Below are positions 12,626 to 23,062 of a stretch of DNA of 64,000 bases, in pieces. The notes beneath the pieces are model-generated. The model saw only the letters and a list, made by a program, of their open reading frames with translations, was not told where the DNA came from and searched no databases. The first letter of the stretch is position 1. The number at the start of each line of letters is the position of its first letter. The stretch comes from Rhypophila decipiens (taxonomy: Eukaryota; Ascomycota; Sordariomycetes; Sordariales; Naviculisporaceae). The stretch spans positions 496,001 through 560,000 of the forward strand of contig MU858051.1 of NCBI GenBank assembly GCA_033297075.1. Reading direction: 5' to 3'. The translations under genes and the position numbers were made by a program.

Positions 12626-15600
12626 ATGGATGACGATCTGTACGACGAGTTTGGAAACTTTATGTAAGTCTGCGCAAACACAGCTCGTTAGATTCCCAGG
12701 CACGCCGTTTCGCGCTGAGATATTCGACCTTCTGCTCGTTTTCTTGATATTTCAGACACTGCGCATTGCTTCTGTTCTTGATCTAACCAATTGCCTGAAT
12801 AGCGGAGAGGAAGCCGAGCCCTCTGAAGAAGAATCCGAACATGGTATCGACGCCGGCAACTATGCCTACGACGATGACGCCTCGCAAGCCCCAGACGCTG
12901 CTGGGCAGCAGGTGATGGACCTGGATGACGATAGACCATCCAATGCCGTCGTCCTCCACGAGGACAAGCAATACTACCCCACAGCCGCACAAGTGTACGG
13001 AGAGGGAGTTGAGACGATGGTCCAGGAAGAAGATGCGCAGCCTCTCACAGAACCGATCATAGCTCCGGTAGAGCAAAAGAAGTTCAGCATCGAAGAGACC
13101 GACTTGCCACCGGTCACATTCGACCGCGGCTTCATGACCGACTTGATGAACTTTCCCGAACAGATTCGCAACGTCGCCCTGGCAGGACACTTGCATCATG
13201 GCAAAACCGCCTTCATGGACATGCTGGTTATGGAGACGCACGAGATCGCCGACCGGTTAGAGAAACGGACGGGAAAAAGTCGAGACGAGCAGCTGAGATA
13301 CACCGACACCCATGTCCTCGAGCGGGAGCGCGGGCTATCGATCAAGGCTTCGCCCATGAGCTTGGTATTACAGGGCACGAAAGGAAAGTCCCATCTGCTC
13401 AACATTATCGACACTCCCGGACACGTTGATTTTGTTGATGAAGTCTCGGCATCACTCAGACTGGTAGACGGCGTATGTCTGGTTGTTGATGTTGTTGAGG
13501 GTGTTCAGGTCAATACGGAGCAGATTATTCGGCACGCCGTTCTGCAAGATATCCCCATCACACTGATAGTCAACAAACTAGACCGGTTGATCCTCGAGCT
13601 CAAACTCCCGCCTGATGATGCCTACTACAAGTTGAAGCATGTTATCGAGGAAGTCAACACGGTCATTGAAAACACAATTCCCGGACGCGGAGAAGAGCGA
13701 AGGCTGAGCCCGGAGAGAGGAAACGTACTATTTGCTTGCACGTCCATGGGCTGGTGTCTGACCATACAGTCTTTCGCAAAAATGTATGCCGAGACTTCTG
13801 CCAAAGGTCTCAACCACGAAGAGTTTGCTCGGCGACTCTGGGGAGATGTCTACTACAATCCCTCCAAGCGAAACTTTACCAGGAAGCCACTGGACGAAAA
13901 AGCGAAACATAGGTCATTTGTCCACTTTATCCTGGAGCCCATATATAAGCTCTACTCGCACACTATCAGCGACAGTCCGTCGGACCTCAAAAAGATGCTG
14001 GGAAAGCTCGGGATTGTACTGAAACCAGCACAATACAAGACCGACCCCAAGGTTCTTTTAAAGCTCGTCTGTGAACAGTTCTTTGGGCCGTCGTATGCGT
14101 TTGTGGATATGGTCAACCAGCACATTCCATCTCCGGCTGCGGCTGCTGAGAAGAAGCTTCAGCACTACTACACAGGCCCGGTTGACACCAAGGTGGCAAA
14201 GTCGATCATGGACTGCGACCAGAACGGCCCATTGGTGGTCTATATCACAAAGCTGTTCAGCTCGCCTGACGCAAAAAGCTTTTACTCATTTGGTCGTGTC
14301 ATGAGCGGTATCGCGCGTCCAGGCATGGACGTTCGTGTTCTCGGCGAGGGCTACTCCATTGACGACGAGGAGGACATGGCCATGGCCAGAATATCCGGGG
14401 TTCACATTGCCGAAACGCGGTACAATGTAACGACGGATGGCGTCCCGGCTGGCAACTGGGTGCTCCTAGAAGGAGTAGACAACTCCATCGTCAAGACGGC
14501 CACCCTTGTGGACAAGACGTTTGAGGACGACGAGGATGCGTACATCTTCAAGCCACTTAGTCATTTCACGGAATCTGTGCTCAAGGTTGCCGTCGAGCCT
14601 ATTAATCCGTCCGAACTTCCCAAGATGCTGGATGGAATCAGAAAGATCAACAAGAGCTACCCGCTCATCACGACCAAGGTTGAAGAGTCGGGCGAGCACA
14701 TTATCCTTGGAACCGGAGAGCTGTACATGGATTGCGTGTTGCACGACCTTCGCCGGCTCTACGCAGACATGGAGATCAGAGTGTCAGACCCGGTCGTCCG
14801 GTTCTGCGAGACTGTGCAAGACATGTCGGCGACAAAGTGCTATGCCATTACACCAAACAAAAAGAACACCATTACCATGGTAGCCGAGCCGTTGGAAGAC
14901 GGAATTGCCAAAGACATTGAGTCGGGGGCCGTCAAGATTAGGGATCCAGTGCGCAAGACGGCCAAGTTCTTTGAGGAAAAGTACGGATGGGATCTGCTGG
15001 CAGCGCGTAGTATATGGGCTTTTGGACCGGACGAGATGGGACCTAATATCCTGCAGGACGACACCCTGCCATCAGAGGTGAGTCTTTTCCCGCCGATAAT
15101 CATGCCAAGCGGGTCACTACGTAAGTACTAATGAGGATACAGGTCGACAAGAAGCGTCTCAACACGGTCAAGGAGTCCATTCGTCAAGGGTTCAGCTGGG
15201 CAACGCGTGAAGGCCCGCTCTGTGAAGAACGTGAGTTGTGATTCATGACCAGTTAGCGACATGCTTACAGCTGAATGCTAACATCATCTCGCCGCAAAAA
15301 CAGCCATCCGCAACACAAAATTCCGTCTCATCGACATCTCGCTAGCACAAGAAGCCATCTTCCGCGGTGGCGGCCAGATAATCCCCACATCCCGCCGCGC
15401 GTGTTACAGCTCGTTCCTGATGGCCTCCCCTCGCCTTATGGAGCCCGTCTACTCAGTCTCCATGACAGGTCCCCAAGACGCCGTCGGAACAGTATACAAC
15501 ATCCTCGCTCGTCGCCGTGGCCATGTCCTCTCGGACGGTCCGATCGCTGGCACACCGCTTTACCGAGTCAACGGCCTCATCCCCGTCATTGACAGCTTTG

Positions 15601-15869
15601 GTCTCGAGACGGATTTGCGCATTAACACACCTGGCCAGGCCATGGTCAGTCTGGTGTTTGATCGTTGGAATATTGTGCCTGGTGATCCGCTGGATAAGGA
15701 GATTATTTTGCGTCCTCTGCAAATGGCCAGCGTGCAGGCTACGGCTAGGGATTTTGTGCTCAAGACTAGGAGGCGGAAGGGGTTGAGTGAGGATGTCAGT
15801 GTTGCCAAGTTTTTGGAGCCCGAGTTTTACCAGAGCCTGATTGAGAGCGGTACTTTGGGTGATGCCTAG
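12626..15869 (+). CDS. snu114: U5 snRNP GTPase Snu114 / EFTUD2
   Basis: Four exons (12626-12663, 12803-15077, 15143-15230, 15304-15869) join in frame to 988 residues. Exon 1 encodes only [12 protein letters not shown], as in the family. An acidic N-terminal extension (to about residue 110) precedes an EF-2-like core: G1 GHLHHGKT near 140, G3 DTPGHVD near 216, G4 NKLD near 270. EF-2-like domains II-V follow, with domain IV containing [17 protein letters not shown]. Snu114 is the GTPase of the U5 and tri-snRNP that controls Brr2-driven spliceosome activation and disassembly. The acidic tail and the IIPTSRR block distinguish it from translation factor EF-2. The core reads through 2275 nt without an intron. 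Confidence 0.96.
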
Positions 15870-16549
15870 TTTTTATCTGGAATAGGTCTTGTTGAATTTC
15901 AACCAAGGCCTTGGATGTGAATATTTCAGGCAGTCAAATCCATGGTGTATGGCGTTGTAAATGGGAGAATATGGCGTGTTTACTTGTTTAAAAGCATATA
16001 TGTAGACTATTCTAAATGTATGAAGATCAGTTCCAGATCCTACTAAAATCGTTCCCGGATCAATGTATAAAATTGGGCTGAGATGTTCGTCTCATTGTCG
16101 ACGGCAAGACTCTGGTACATCAAGATCTTGGATTTCAACACCAGCACCAAGCTCACTTTCCCCTGCTCTGAATTCAGCCTGATGGTGACCTCGAGTTTTT
16201 CAGCAGTTCTTCCGACAGGGTGTGGGTTCGAATCATCATGGTGTTCTAATCTTTTTTGGCCTTTTTTCCTTCTTATTTTGAGGTTCCGAACCGAGGTTGG
16301 TTGCTGCAGAGCAGGGTTAGGGTTATACATGAAACCCTTTGGGACGGAGCTTGGGCCTCAACCAATCACTGGACCAGGTCAAGCTTGGTGTTCACTCAAG
16401 TCAATTGAGCTTGGGGGTGCTGTTCAAGAAAAAGGGTTCGCATGAAGCGACAACTTACAGGAGATTCCCGCAGTGGTCAACTGAGCTTGAACATCTCATT
16501 GACGAACTGAATAAAACTCTTGAGGGCCGGGAAACTTCCTCGAAACGAA
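15870..16549. other. Intergenic region downstream of snu114
   Basis: 680 bp between snu114 and the next plus-strand gene. It should contain the snu114 3' UTR and the next promoter. A possible in-frame extension of the downstream gene reaches 16520. Confidence 0.5.
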
Positions 16550-17627
16550 ATGTTGGGCGGCAGCAGCATGTCGCGGTGCTGTCGCCATGTTCATCGGACG
16601 GCATCAACAACCACGACGGCGACATGGTCAGGGAGGAGGGTTTTGAGCACAGCAGTTTTGGGGGACCGGATATCAAGGTCAGACTCACGCACATCAACTC
16701 AATTGAGGCCGTCAATAGGATTACCGCTCATTCAATCGCTCCCGTCACTCAGGTCAACGCCAGACTTGACGGCATCCATGTCAACATTGAAAAAGCCAGC
16801 GGTGAAACCGAAACCTTCACCAGCTCCAACTTCAGCATCAAGCACACCACAATTCGATGAGAGCAGTAAAGCACCAACTACCGGGCCAAAATTTGTCTAC
16901 CCAGAGCGTCTCATCATCTACCACGCCGGCACAGGGAGTAAGTGACCTTGTCATCCATCCATTCCCTCACCTCGCTTTTTCACACTTGAACTAACAAAAA
17001 AACAGAAATCGTCTTCCTCGCCAGTCTAAAACTAACAACAATATTTTCCTTTGCCCTCTTTGACCTCTGGGCTTTTCCAACTTTTGTATCCGGTGGAGCA
17101 TCCATCTACCAGTCTTTGGGAAGTATGTCAACCCGCAGCCTCACCCCTGGCCAGTCTCATACTAACAAGAAGTATCAGTCGCCCTCTGCGGTCTAATCCC
17201 CCTAACATACGTAGCCTACACCACAACCCCCTACGTAACAACAATCCACATGTACATACCTCAATTCGCCCGGGTATCAGCCGCAAACTTGGAACGGTTC
17301 GCGAAAGGGGTCCCCCCCGCGACGAAGCTCGAGATTTCGACGCTGAGTTTTATCGGAAAGCCGAGGACGAGCACGTTGACAGTGGGAGACCTCAAGCCGA
17401 CTAGGAAGCGCTGGGGCATGGTCAATTACGAGAGGGATACCACGGCTGCGAATGCGGAGAGGAAGTGGTGGCGGTTCAGGGCCGTGGGGGAGTTTAATAT
17501 CCAGGGGGTGACGGAGAAGAAGTTGCCGCGGAGTGGCTGGGTTTGGAGGATTGTGAACGAGGTGGTTGGGAAGAGGTCTGACGGTGGTGGTGCTCCGAAG
17601 GAAAAAGGAACGCAAACGAAGAAATAG
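16550..17627 (+). CDS. Putative mitochondrial membrane protein, TMEM70/TMEM186/TMEM223-like
   Basis: Three exons (16550-16937, 17006-17122, 17179-17627) join in frame to 317 residues. The first 45 residues are rich in Arg, Ser and Thr with almost no acidic residues, as in a mitochondrial presequence. After VYPERLIIYHAGTGK two hydrophobic segments follow: one at about residues 135-155 (IFSFALFDLWAFPTFVSG) and one at 170-190 (ALCGLIPLTYVAYTTTPYV). A soluble C-terminal half comes next with a repeated T-L/I-x-V-x-x-L-type pattern. This two-span hairpin plus IST-type domain resembles TMEM70/186/223, inner-membrane factors of respiratory-complex assembly; the family assignment is tentative. Alternative ATGs at 16520 and 16568 are possible. 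Confidence 0.65.
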
Positions 17628-17967
17628 ATGTGTTTGATACAAGACAAGAAATGGGTGCATGTGTATATTAGGCCTCCAGTCTTGTTGTAACTGTTAACGA
17701 GAGTATGTATGTAAGATGAAAACAAAATACAAGAAAGAACAAAAAAGGGCATCTCCCACCCGTGGAGGTCCCGTCTATCCGTCAGCTATCAACATTAGCG
17801 AGAGTATATATGCAAAGCAGAAACCAAGATACAACAACCCAAAAAAGCGAAAGTCGTATCCGTCGTGGATGTCCCGTCTGTCTATCCAATCCGTCTATAA
17901 TCTTTCCGTCCAGTCAGTCAGTCAGCCATTCCTCATGTGTCAGGCCGAGCTGAGCTACCTAGCTAGC
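17628..17967. other. Short intergenic region between convergent genes
   Basis: 340 bp between the TMEM70-like stop (+) and the secreted repeat protein stop (-). Two 3' UTRs are expected; nothing else is visible. Confidence 0.5.
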
Positions 17968-19171
17968 TCAAAGCAACCCAAAAGCAACAGCCAAAGCAGC
18001 AACCCCAGCGCCAACAACAGCCCCAGCAACAACCCTCTGATCACTCCTCTCAGCGGCATTCGCCTCAACGATGTTAGCACTGCTGCTAGGCTTGGCATCG
18101 GCCGGAGCAGCAGGGCTCGCTGCCTCGTGTCCCTCGCCAATCTTGCCGCTGGCGGTGGGCATGACATGGCCGCCTTCCCAGGTGCCGCTGCTGGTAGGGG
18201 TGACAGTCACATACGGGACCTCGGAGGCGTGAGAATAAGAAACAGCATGCGAGACTTCGGGGCCGTGATGATATACGGGGACTTCGGCGTCTGCCGAGTG
18301 GTGGTGGGCAGCAGCAGCAGTCTCGGTGGGATAAGTGTGATATTCGGTGTGATAAGACGAGGCGAGGGAGTGAGCGGACGAGACGACTGCTCGCCAGTCT
18401 TCTTGTCCATTACCGCCGTGGGCGTTGGGGTTATACTCGACCGGGATGGCGGTGACATGGGCGATGGGCACAAACGGGCCGGGCGATCCATAGGCGTTTT
18501 CCTTTTGTGCTGGGACTGCCGCTCCCGCAGGCGCGGGTGCGTATTTGTTCCACTCGCAGTAGATGGGACCACCTGTCTCTCTCGCTTTGAGGGAAGCAGA
18601 CGTACTAGTAGGGCTGGTATTACCCGCCTCGGCAGCAACCGACTCGGCAGAAGCAATAACCGCCTTGACATCCTCCTCGGCAGCCGCGACAACCTGTTGG
18701 ACATGTTCCTCGGCGCTCGCCACAAACTCTCGCGCATTCTCCTCAGCCCCCTTGGCAATCTCTTTCGCGCGCGCCTCGGCATCAGCAGCGGTCTTGAGCG
18801 CAGCAGCCAATCTATCCTGCCAAGTTTGTCGTTTCTCCCACGAATGGCCGCCGTGCTTTTGGTGGTGCTTTTCCTCCTTCTTGTGCGCCTTCATGTCCTT
18901 TTTGTGCTCCTTCCAAGACTTCTTGTCGTTATTGTCTGACTTCCAGTCGACCTCTTTCCACTTGGGCGAATTCTTGGTGCTGATCCCATTGTCGCTCTTC
19001 CAGTCGGAGGCCGTCTCGTGCGCATTCTGGACGGCCTTTTCTTTTGTCTCTCTCCAGGAGGATGATGAGCCGTAGCCAAATAGGCCTTTGATTGAGTCGA
19101 AAAAGCCTTGCGGGTCTGGGTCTCGGGCGGCGAGGTGGTGGCCTCCGTTTTGCTGCTGCTGCTGCTGGTGG

Positions 19172-19227
<56 letters not shown>

Positions 19228-20335
19228 CTCGTGCTTCTTCTTGTCGTGCTTGTCGTTCTTCTTGTGGTCCTTCTTGTTGTCATGCTGGTTGTTGTTGTTG
19301 TTGTTGCCGTGGAAGCCGCCTTGCTGGGGTCCCTGGTGTCCGTTCTGGTTATTGTTGTTCTTGTGGTCCTTGTCCTTCTTCTTGTCATGCTTGTTATCCT
19401 TCTTGTGGTCCTTCTTTTTGTCGTGCTTGTCCTCCTGCTGGTGGCCATTGTTGTTGTTGTCGTTGCCATGGAAGCCGCCTTGCTGGGGCTCTCGCTTGGC
19501 GAGATGCTCATCATCCTGCTTGTTGTCGTCCTGCTTGCCGTCCTTGTTCTTGTCCTTCTTGTGGTCCTTCTTGTCGTCGTGCTTGCCGTCCTTCTTCTTG
19601 TCTTTCTTGTGATCCTTCTTGTCGTCATGCTTGTCCTCTTTCTTGTTGTCATTGTTGTCATGCTGAGGCTCCCGCTTGGAAACATGTCCATCCTCGTTGT
19701 AGTCATCCTCCTTGTTGTCCTTCTTGTGATCCTTCTTGTGATCCTTCTTCTTATCCTTCTTGTCATCCTTCTTCTTGTCGACCTTCTTCTTGTCGTCCTT
19801 CTTCTTGTCGTGCTTGTCCTCCTTCTTGCCATTCTTGTTGTTGTCGTCGTCATGCTGAGGCTCCCGCTTAGCGAGGTGACCGCCCTTGTTGTCGTCATGC
19901 TTGTTGTCCTTCTTGTCATCTTTCTTGTGGTCGTCCTTCTTGTGGTCGTCCTTCTTGTGGTCGTCCTTCTTGTGGTCGTCCTTCTTGTGGTCGTCCTTCT
20001 TGTGGTCCTTCTTGTTGCCATGCTTGTTCTCCTTCCTGTCGGGGAACCAGCTGTTGCCGTTGCCCTGCTGCCGGGGATCCTTGCCGTCGCCACCAAAGTT
20101 GTGACCGGAGCCGGCTTGGCGCTGCTCAAGCTCGTGGACATTCGTCTCGACGGCCATCCGAAGATCGACGTGACTGTTTGTGACCCGTTTATTAGTCATG
20201 TTGACTCAAGACATGCTGGGTAGGGGACAAGGCTCACCTCATCACGTCTTGCTCCTCTGGCACAGCTCGTCCGATCACAGAGGCGGTAGTGAGACCGATC
20301 TGGACGGCCAGCGCGGATACTTTGGTGATATGCAT
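17968..20335 (-). CDS. Secreted, probably GPI-anchored protein with kexin-type KR sites and Asp/Lys/His/Asn repeats
   Basis: Two minus-strand exons (20335-20238, 20173-17968) join in frame to 767 residues. Exon 1 encodes a signal peptide (MHITKVSALAVQIGLTTASV). Residues about 89-116 are tandem HKKDD pentapeptides. The motif H-[LV]-[AS]-K-R-E-P-Q recurs with KR at residues 135-136, 199-200 and 259-260, spaced 64 and 60 residues. A degenerate HLAARDP copy lies near 384 and another KR at 482-483 (SWEKRQTW). KR is the cleavage signal of the Golgi protease Kex2. Between sites the sequence is almost only Asp, Lys, His, Asn and Gly, including a 21-Asn run. An Ala/Glu-rich helical segment (about 487-555) follows, and the hydrophobic C-terminus (VVAGAVVGAGVAALAVAFGLL) looks like a GPI signal. 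Function unknown; release of several peptides with a wall-anchored remainder is inference. Confidence 0.8.
19144..19227 (-). repeat. Trinucleotide microsatellite encoding poly-Asn and poly-Gln
   Basis: Within the secreted repeat protein, 21 consecutive AAC codons (19227-19165) are followed by a His codon and a run of six CAG codons. Use of a single codon indicates replication slippage and predicts length polymorphism between strains. Confidence 0.9.
19924..20007 (-). repeat. 15-bp tandem repeat encoding HKKDD
   Basis: Five to six nearly identical 15-bp units encode a repeated His-Lys-Lys-Asp-Asp pentapeptide in the secreted repeat protein. Near identity at the DNA level points to recent unequal exchange or slippage. 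Confidence 0.9.
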
Positions 20336-21680
20336 CTTGACTGTCTTGCGTTCACAGAACGGCCAGGAGGCGGATGGTGACTGTGGCCGGAAAGGACAGT
20401 AGACTGTGAGATGTGGATGCAGAGTGTGTGATGTGTCTGGTAGAGAATCGTGGATATGATCAGGTTGGGACGAAGGATATATATTGTTTGCCTGTCTTTA
20501 CATCCGTGGCTGGCAGTTTGAACCCAATGGTTGAGCACATGATGACAATCCGGAAGAATAGGGGCAACGGCTTGTCTGACACACTCACAAAGCATTCCCA
20601 AAAGACCGATCGCCGGCCAAGTCCAAACTTGTTCACATGCTGTCGCGTCTACTCTGATCAAAACAGACTGGTCTTGATGTACCATGTTGACGGCTCTAGA
20701 TAATGTTCATCGACTATGCCAGTTGCTTTGACTCGACCTCGTTCATGAATAGAGCGAGGCGTTGGTTCGGAGCTGGACTTGCAACAATCCATTTGGCCGG
20801 AGCTTGATGAGTCTGGACATGGCAAGATCGATGATGTGACTTGTCCGACCTCTAATGTCAAGCTCCTTAGGGCAGCCACAATATAAGCCTCCTCATGTTA
20901 GATGTTAGCACCAGCGCCGTCTGAGCCGGTTTCTCACTGGCCGTTGTCAGCATCTCGACAACTCAAGTGTATTTCCAAGCCGATTCGGATATGGTACTTT
21001 TGCTAATTACGCCTCCATGCCAACACTGCCATGTTCTCATCATGCATCTGGCACCATCTTCGACTCAAACACCACGCCGGGGTCTGGCACGAATCCATGG
21101 CACCGTAATTAGAAGTGGCACTTTGGCACTGGGCTGTTGTTATTACTCACGGGTTTAATGCAAACATTTGTGCAGTTCCGAGTTCTTTGTTTACAAAGTC
21201 GGCGACAGTTGCTTGACTCGGAAAAAAGGGAAATTTCTTCTCTCCCTAAGCAGGGTAAAGATCCCATGTCATTTTTATTCTATGACATTGAGCTCAAGTG
21301 AAGGAGGTTTCAACTTCTAGAGATGTGTCTGGGAATTTATTAGAGCCAAGATCAAAACCAGACCCAACACGTCGAGGCATCAACACCTTTCAAGAGTCAA
21401 TTACCATGACTGCATACAAGCCAAGGGGTGCTTGCCATTCTGGTATATATGCCTTCCATTCACGTCAAGTCCCAAATGACACGAGCGACTTACTGTACAA
21501 TAGAAATGGATGACTTGTCGTGCTTTCAGCCATGCATGCTCTCCTTGATCACAGCTTGGGCATGTCTCCATTTCATCCTGTCCGGTATGATATTTCCCCC
21601 CAGGTCCTGCGTCAACTATTACCGCTAATAGATGGATGGAATGCCAGGTGTATGGTAGGATTCAGAACGGCTTGGAGCGT

Positions 21681-21696
21681 GGGGGGGGGGGGGGGG
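21681..21696. repeat. Homopolymer run of 16 G
   Basis: Sixteen consecutive G on the plus strand, directly visible. Its length is unreliable in most sequencing chemistries. Confidence 0.95.
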
Positions 21697-22765
21697 AGTT
21701 ACTTGTCTCTTCACTTGCTTGCTATTATCAATATCCTAATGTACTCTTGTCTCGAGGACAATCGTATCTAACGGAAGACATGGTGCCGGAGGAGGGAGAC
21801 ATTCTCTGAACAGCAGACAGAAAGGAGAAGGAGGCAGGATAAAGAGGAAAAGGCTATAGATAAAGCACATTTTCGGTGGACTGGAAAATCTACTCATGTT
21901 AACTTTCCCAGATAGGGAGGTGCAAGTGTAAGTAGTGCTTCTATATGTTCATCTTCTTACCTCCCTATTTGGGCATCTACGATAAAATCCAGCTGTAGTA
22001 CTAGATCCGTACTCGAATATTCTTTCTCAAGTATTATGCAGAACTTGCTTACATGTATACATGTGTTCTAGAACTCTCACATCACCGCCCATTCCAACAT
22101 ACATACACGGTCTAATAGACTCTATATCAGTTTTCATAACTGACATGATACATACTATATATCATGTAGCAAGTGCCAGGAGGTAGTGCGGATTGAAGAA
22201 ATGTTTCTCCAAAAGACTTCATGTTGGGAGTATGAATACAGTACTGGTTGGCTATATCCGTGACCTCTTTGATGGTTTTCTCCCTTCAACGAGATCCTTT
22301 ATTCACCACCACCTGGCATCTTTAATACTATTGGTGATGAAGACAATAGCTACATAATGTAGCTAGCTACAAACTGATGTGCCTCTTTTCATGGTAATGG
22401 GAAAACGATTGAGACAGATACATCTACAACGAGCGTTTAAACCCCACGCTGCGCCGGCATTGTCTTGTGGTCCCAGAATGGTAGGTGCCGACTGGAGTCT
22501 GGAAGCAGGCACCGCTTGGTCTGTGGCCTGCGTTGTACTTGAAGAGGGAAGACTATGGCGTCAAGAATTTGTCAGCGTTGACGATAAATAATTTGCACAA
22601 ATTTTGTGTGTACGATTTATGTATAAAATAACGTGATTGGAGGTCACCAGTGAAGCCACGAAACGAGGCGTTGTCCAAGAAAGGCAGGTGAGTTACTTGG
22701 CTACAAAGGTAGCCGACTTTGGCAGAACCAAAGTTTCAAGAAAGACAATAACAATTGTTTAGAAT

Positions 22766-23062
22766 ATGGTTTTCGTTTCAAAACCAGCCTCGGTCTTCTT
22801 CTTGTCGTTCACTGTGTCACTCGGCAGTTGTGAGATCCAGGGAGCTGTAGGAAGGAGGTCGAAGCTGGAGAAGACGGTGATGGAATGCTACCTCGATGGC
22901 CAGACAGGTGGATTCTTTATGATAAGGTCGCCTATGCGGTCTTTTTGTTTTGGTAAGTGTTCGATGACCCTTGAAGGGCCTTTGGTCCCATACAACACTG
23001 GCAAAGGCGGCACGAATGGAGGTCAAGATAGGGGGCGGTTTGGCGGCTATTGTTTACTTTGA
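22766..23062 (+). CDS. Weak candidate for a small secreted cysteine-containing protein
   Basis: A 98-codon ORF starts MVFVSKPASVFFLSFTVSLG, which reads like a signal peptide ending before or at SC. It contains five cysteines in total. A perfect GTAAGT donor occurs inside it at 22953, so the true coding region, if any, might be spliced. No homologous family is recognised and the ORF sits in gene-poor DNA, so chance is quite possible. Confidence 0.2.
   Translation: MVFVSKPASVFFLSFTVSLGSCEIQGAVGRRSKLEKTVMECYLDGQTGGFFMIRSPMRSFCFGKCSMTLEGPLVPYNTGKGGTNGGQDRGRFGGYCLL

Noticed and set aside
18891..20223. Long ORFs of 259-416 codons (Thr/Arg-rich, Cys-rich and Val/Leu-rich) on both strands over the secreted repeat gene
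   Set aside because: Trinucleotide-based repeats keep several frames open. Only the KREPQ frame links to a signal peptide and a GPI-like tail.
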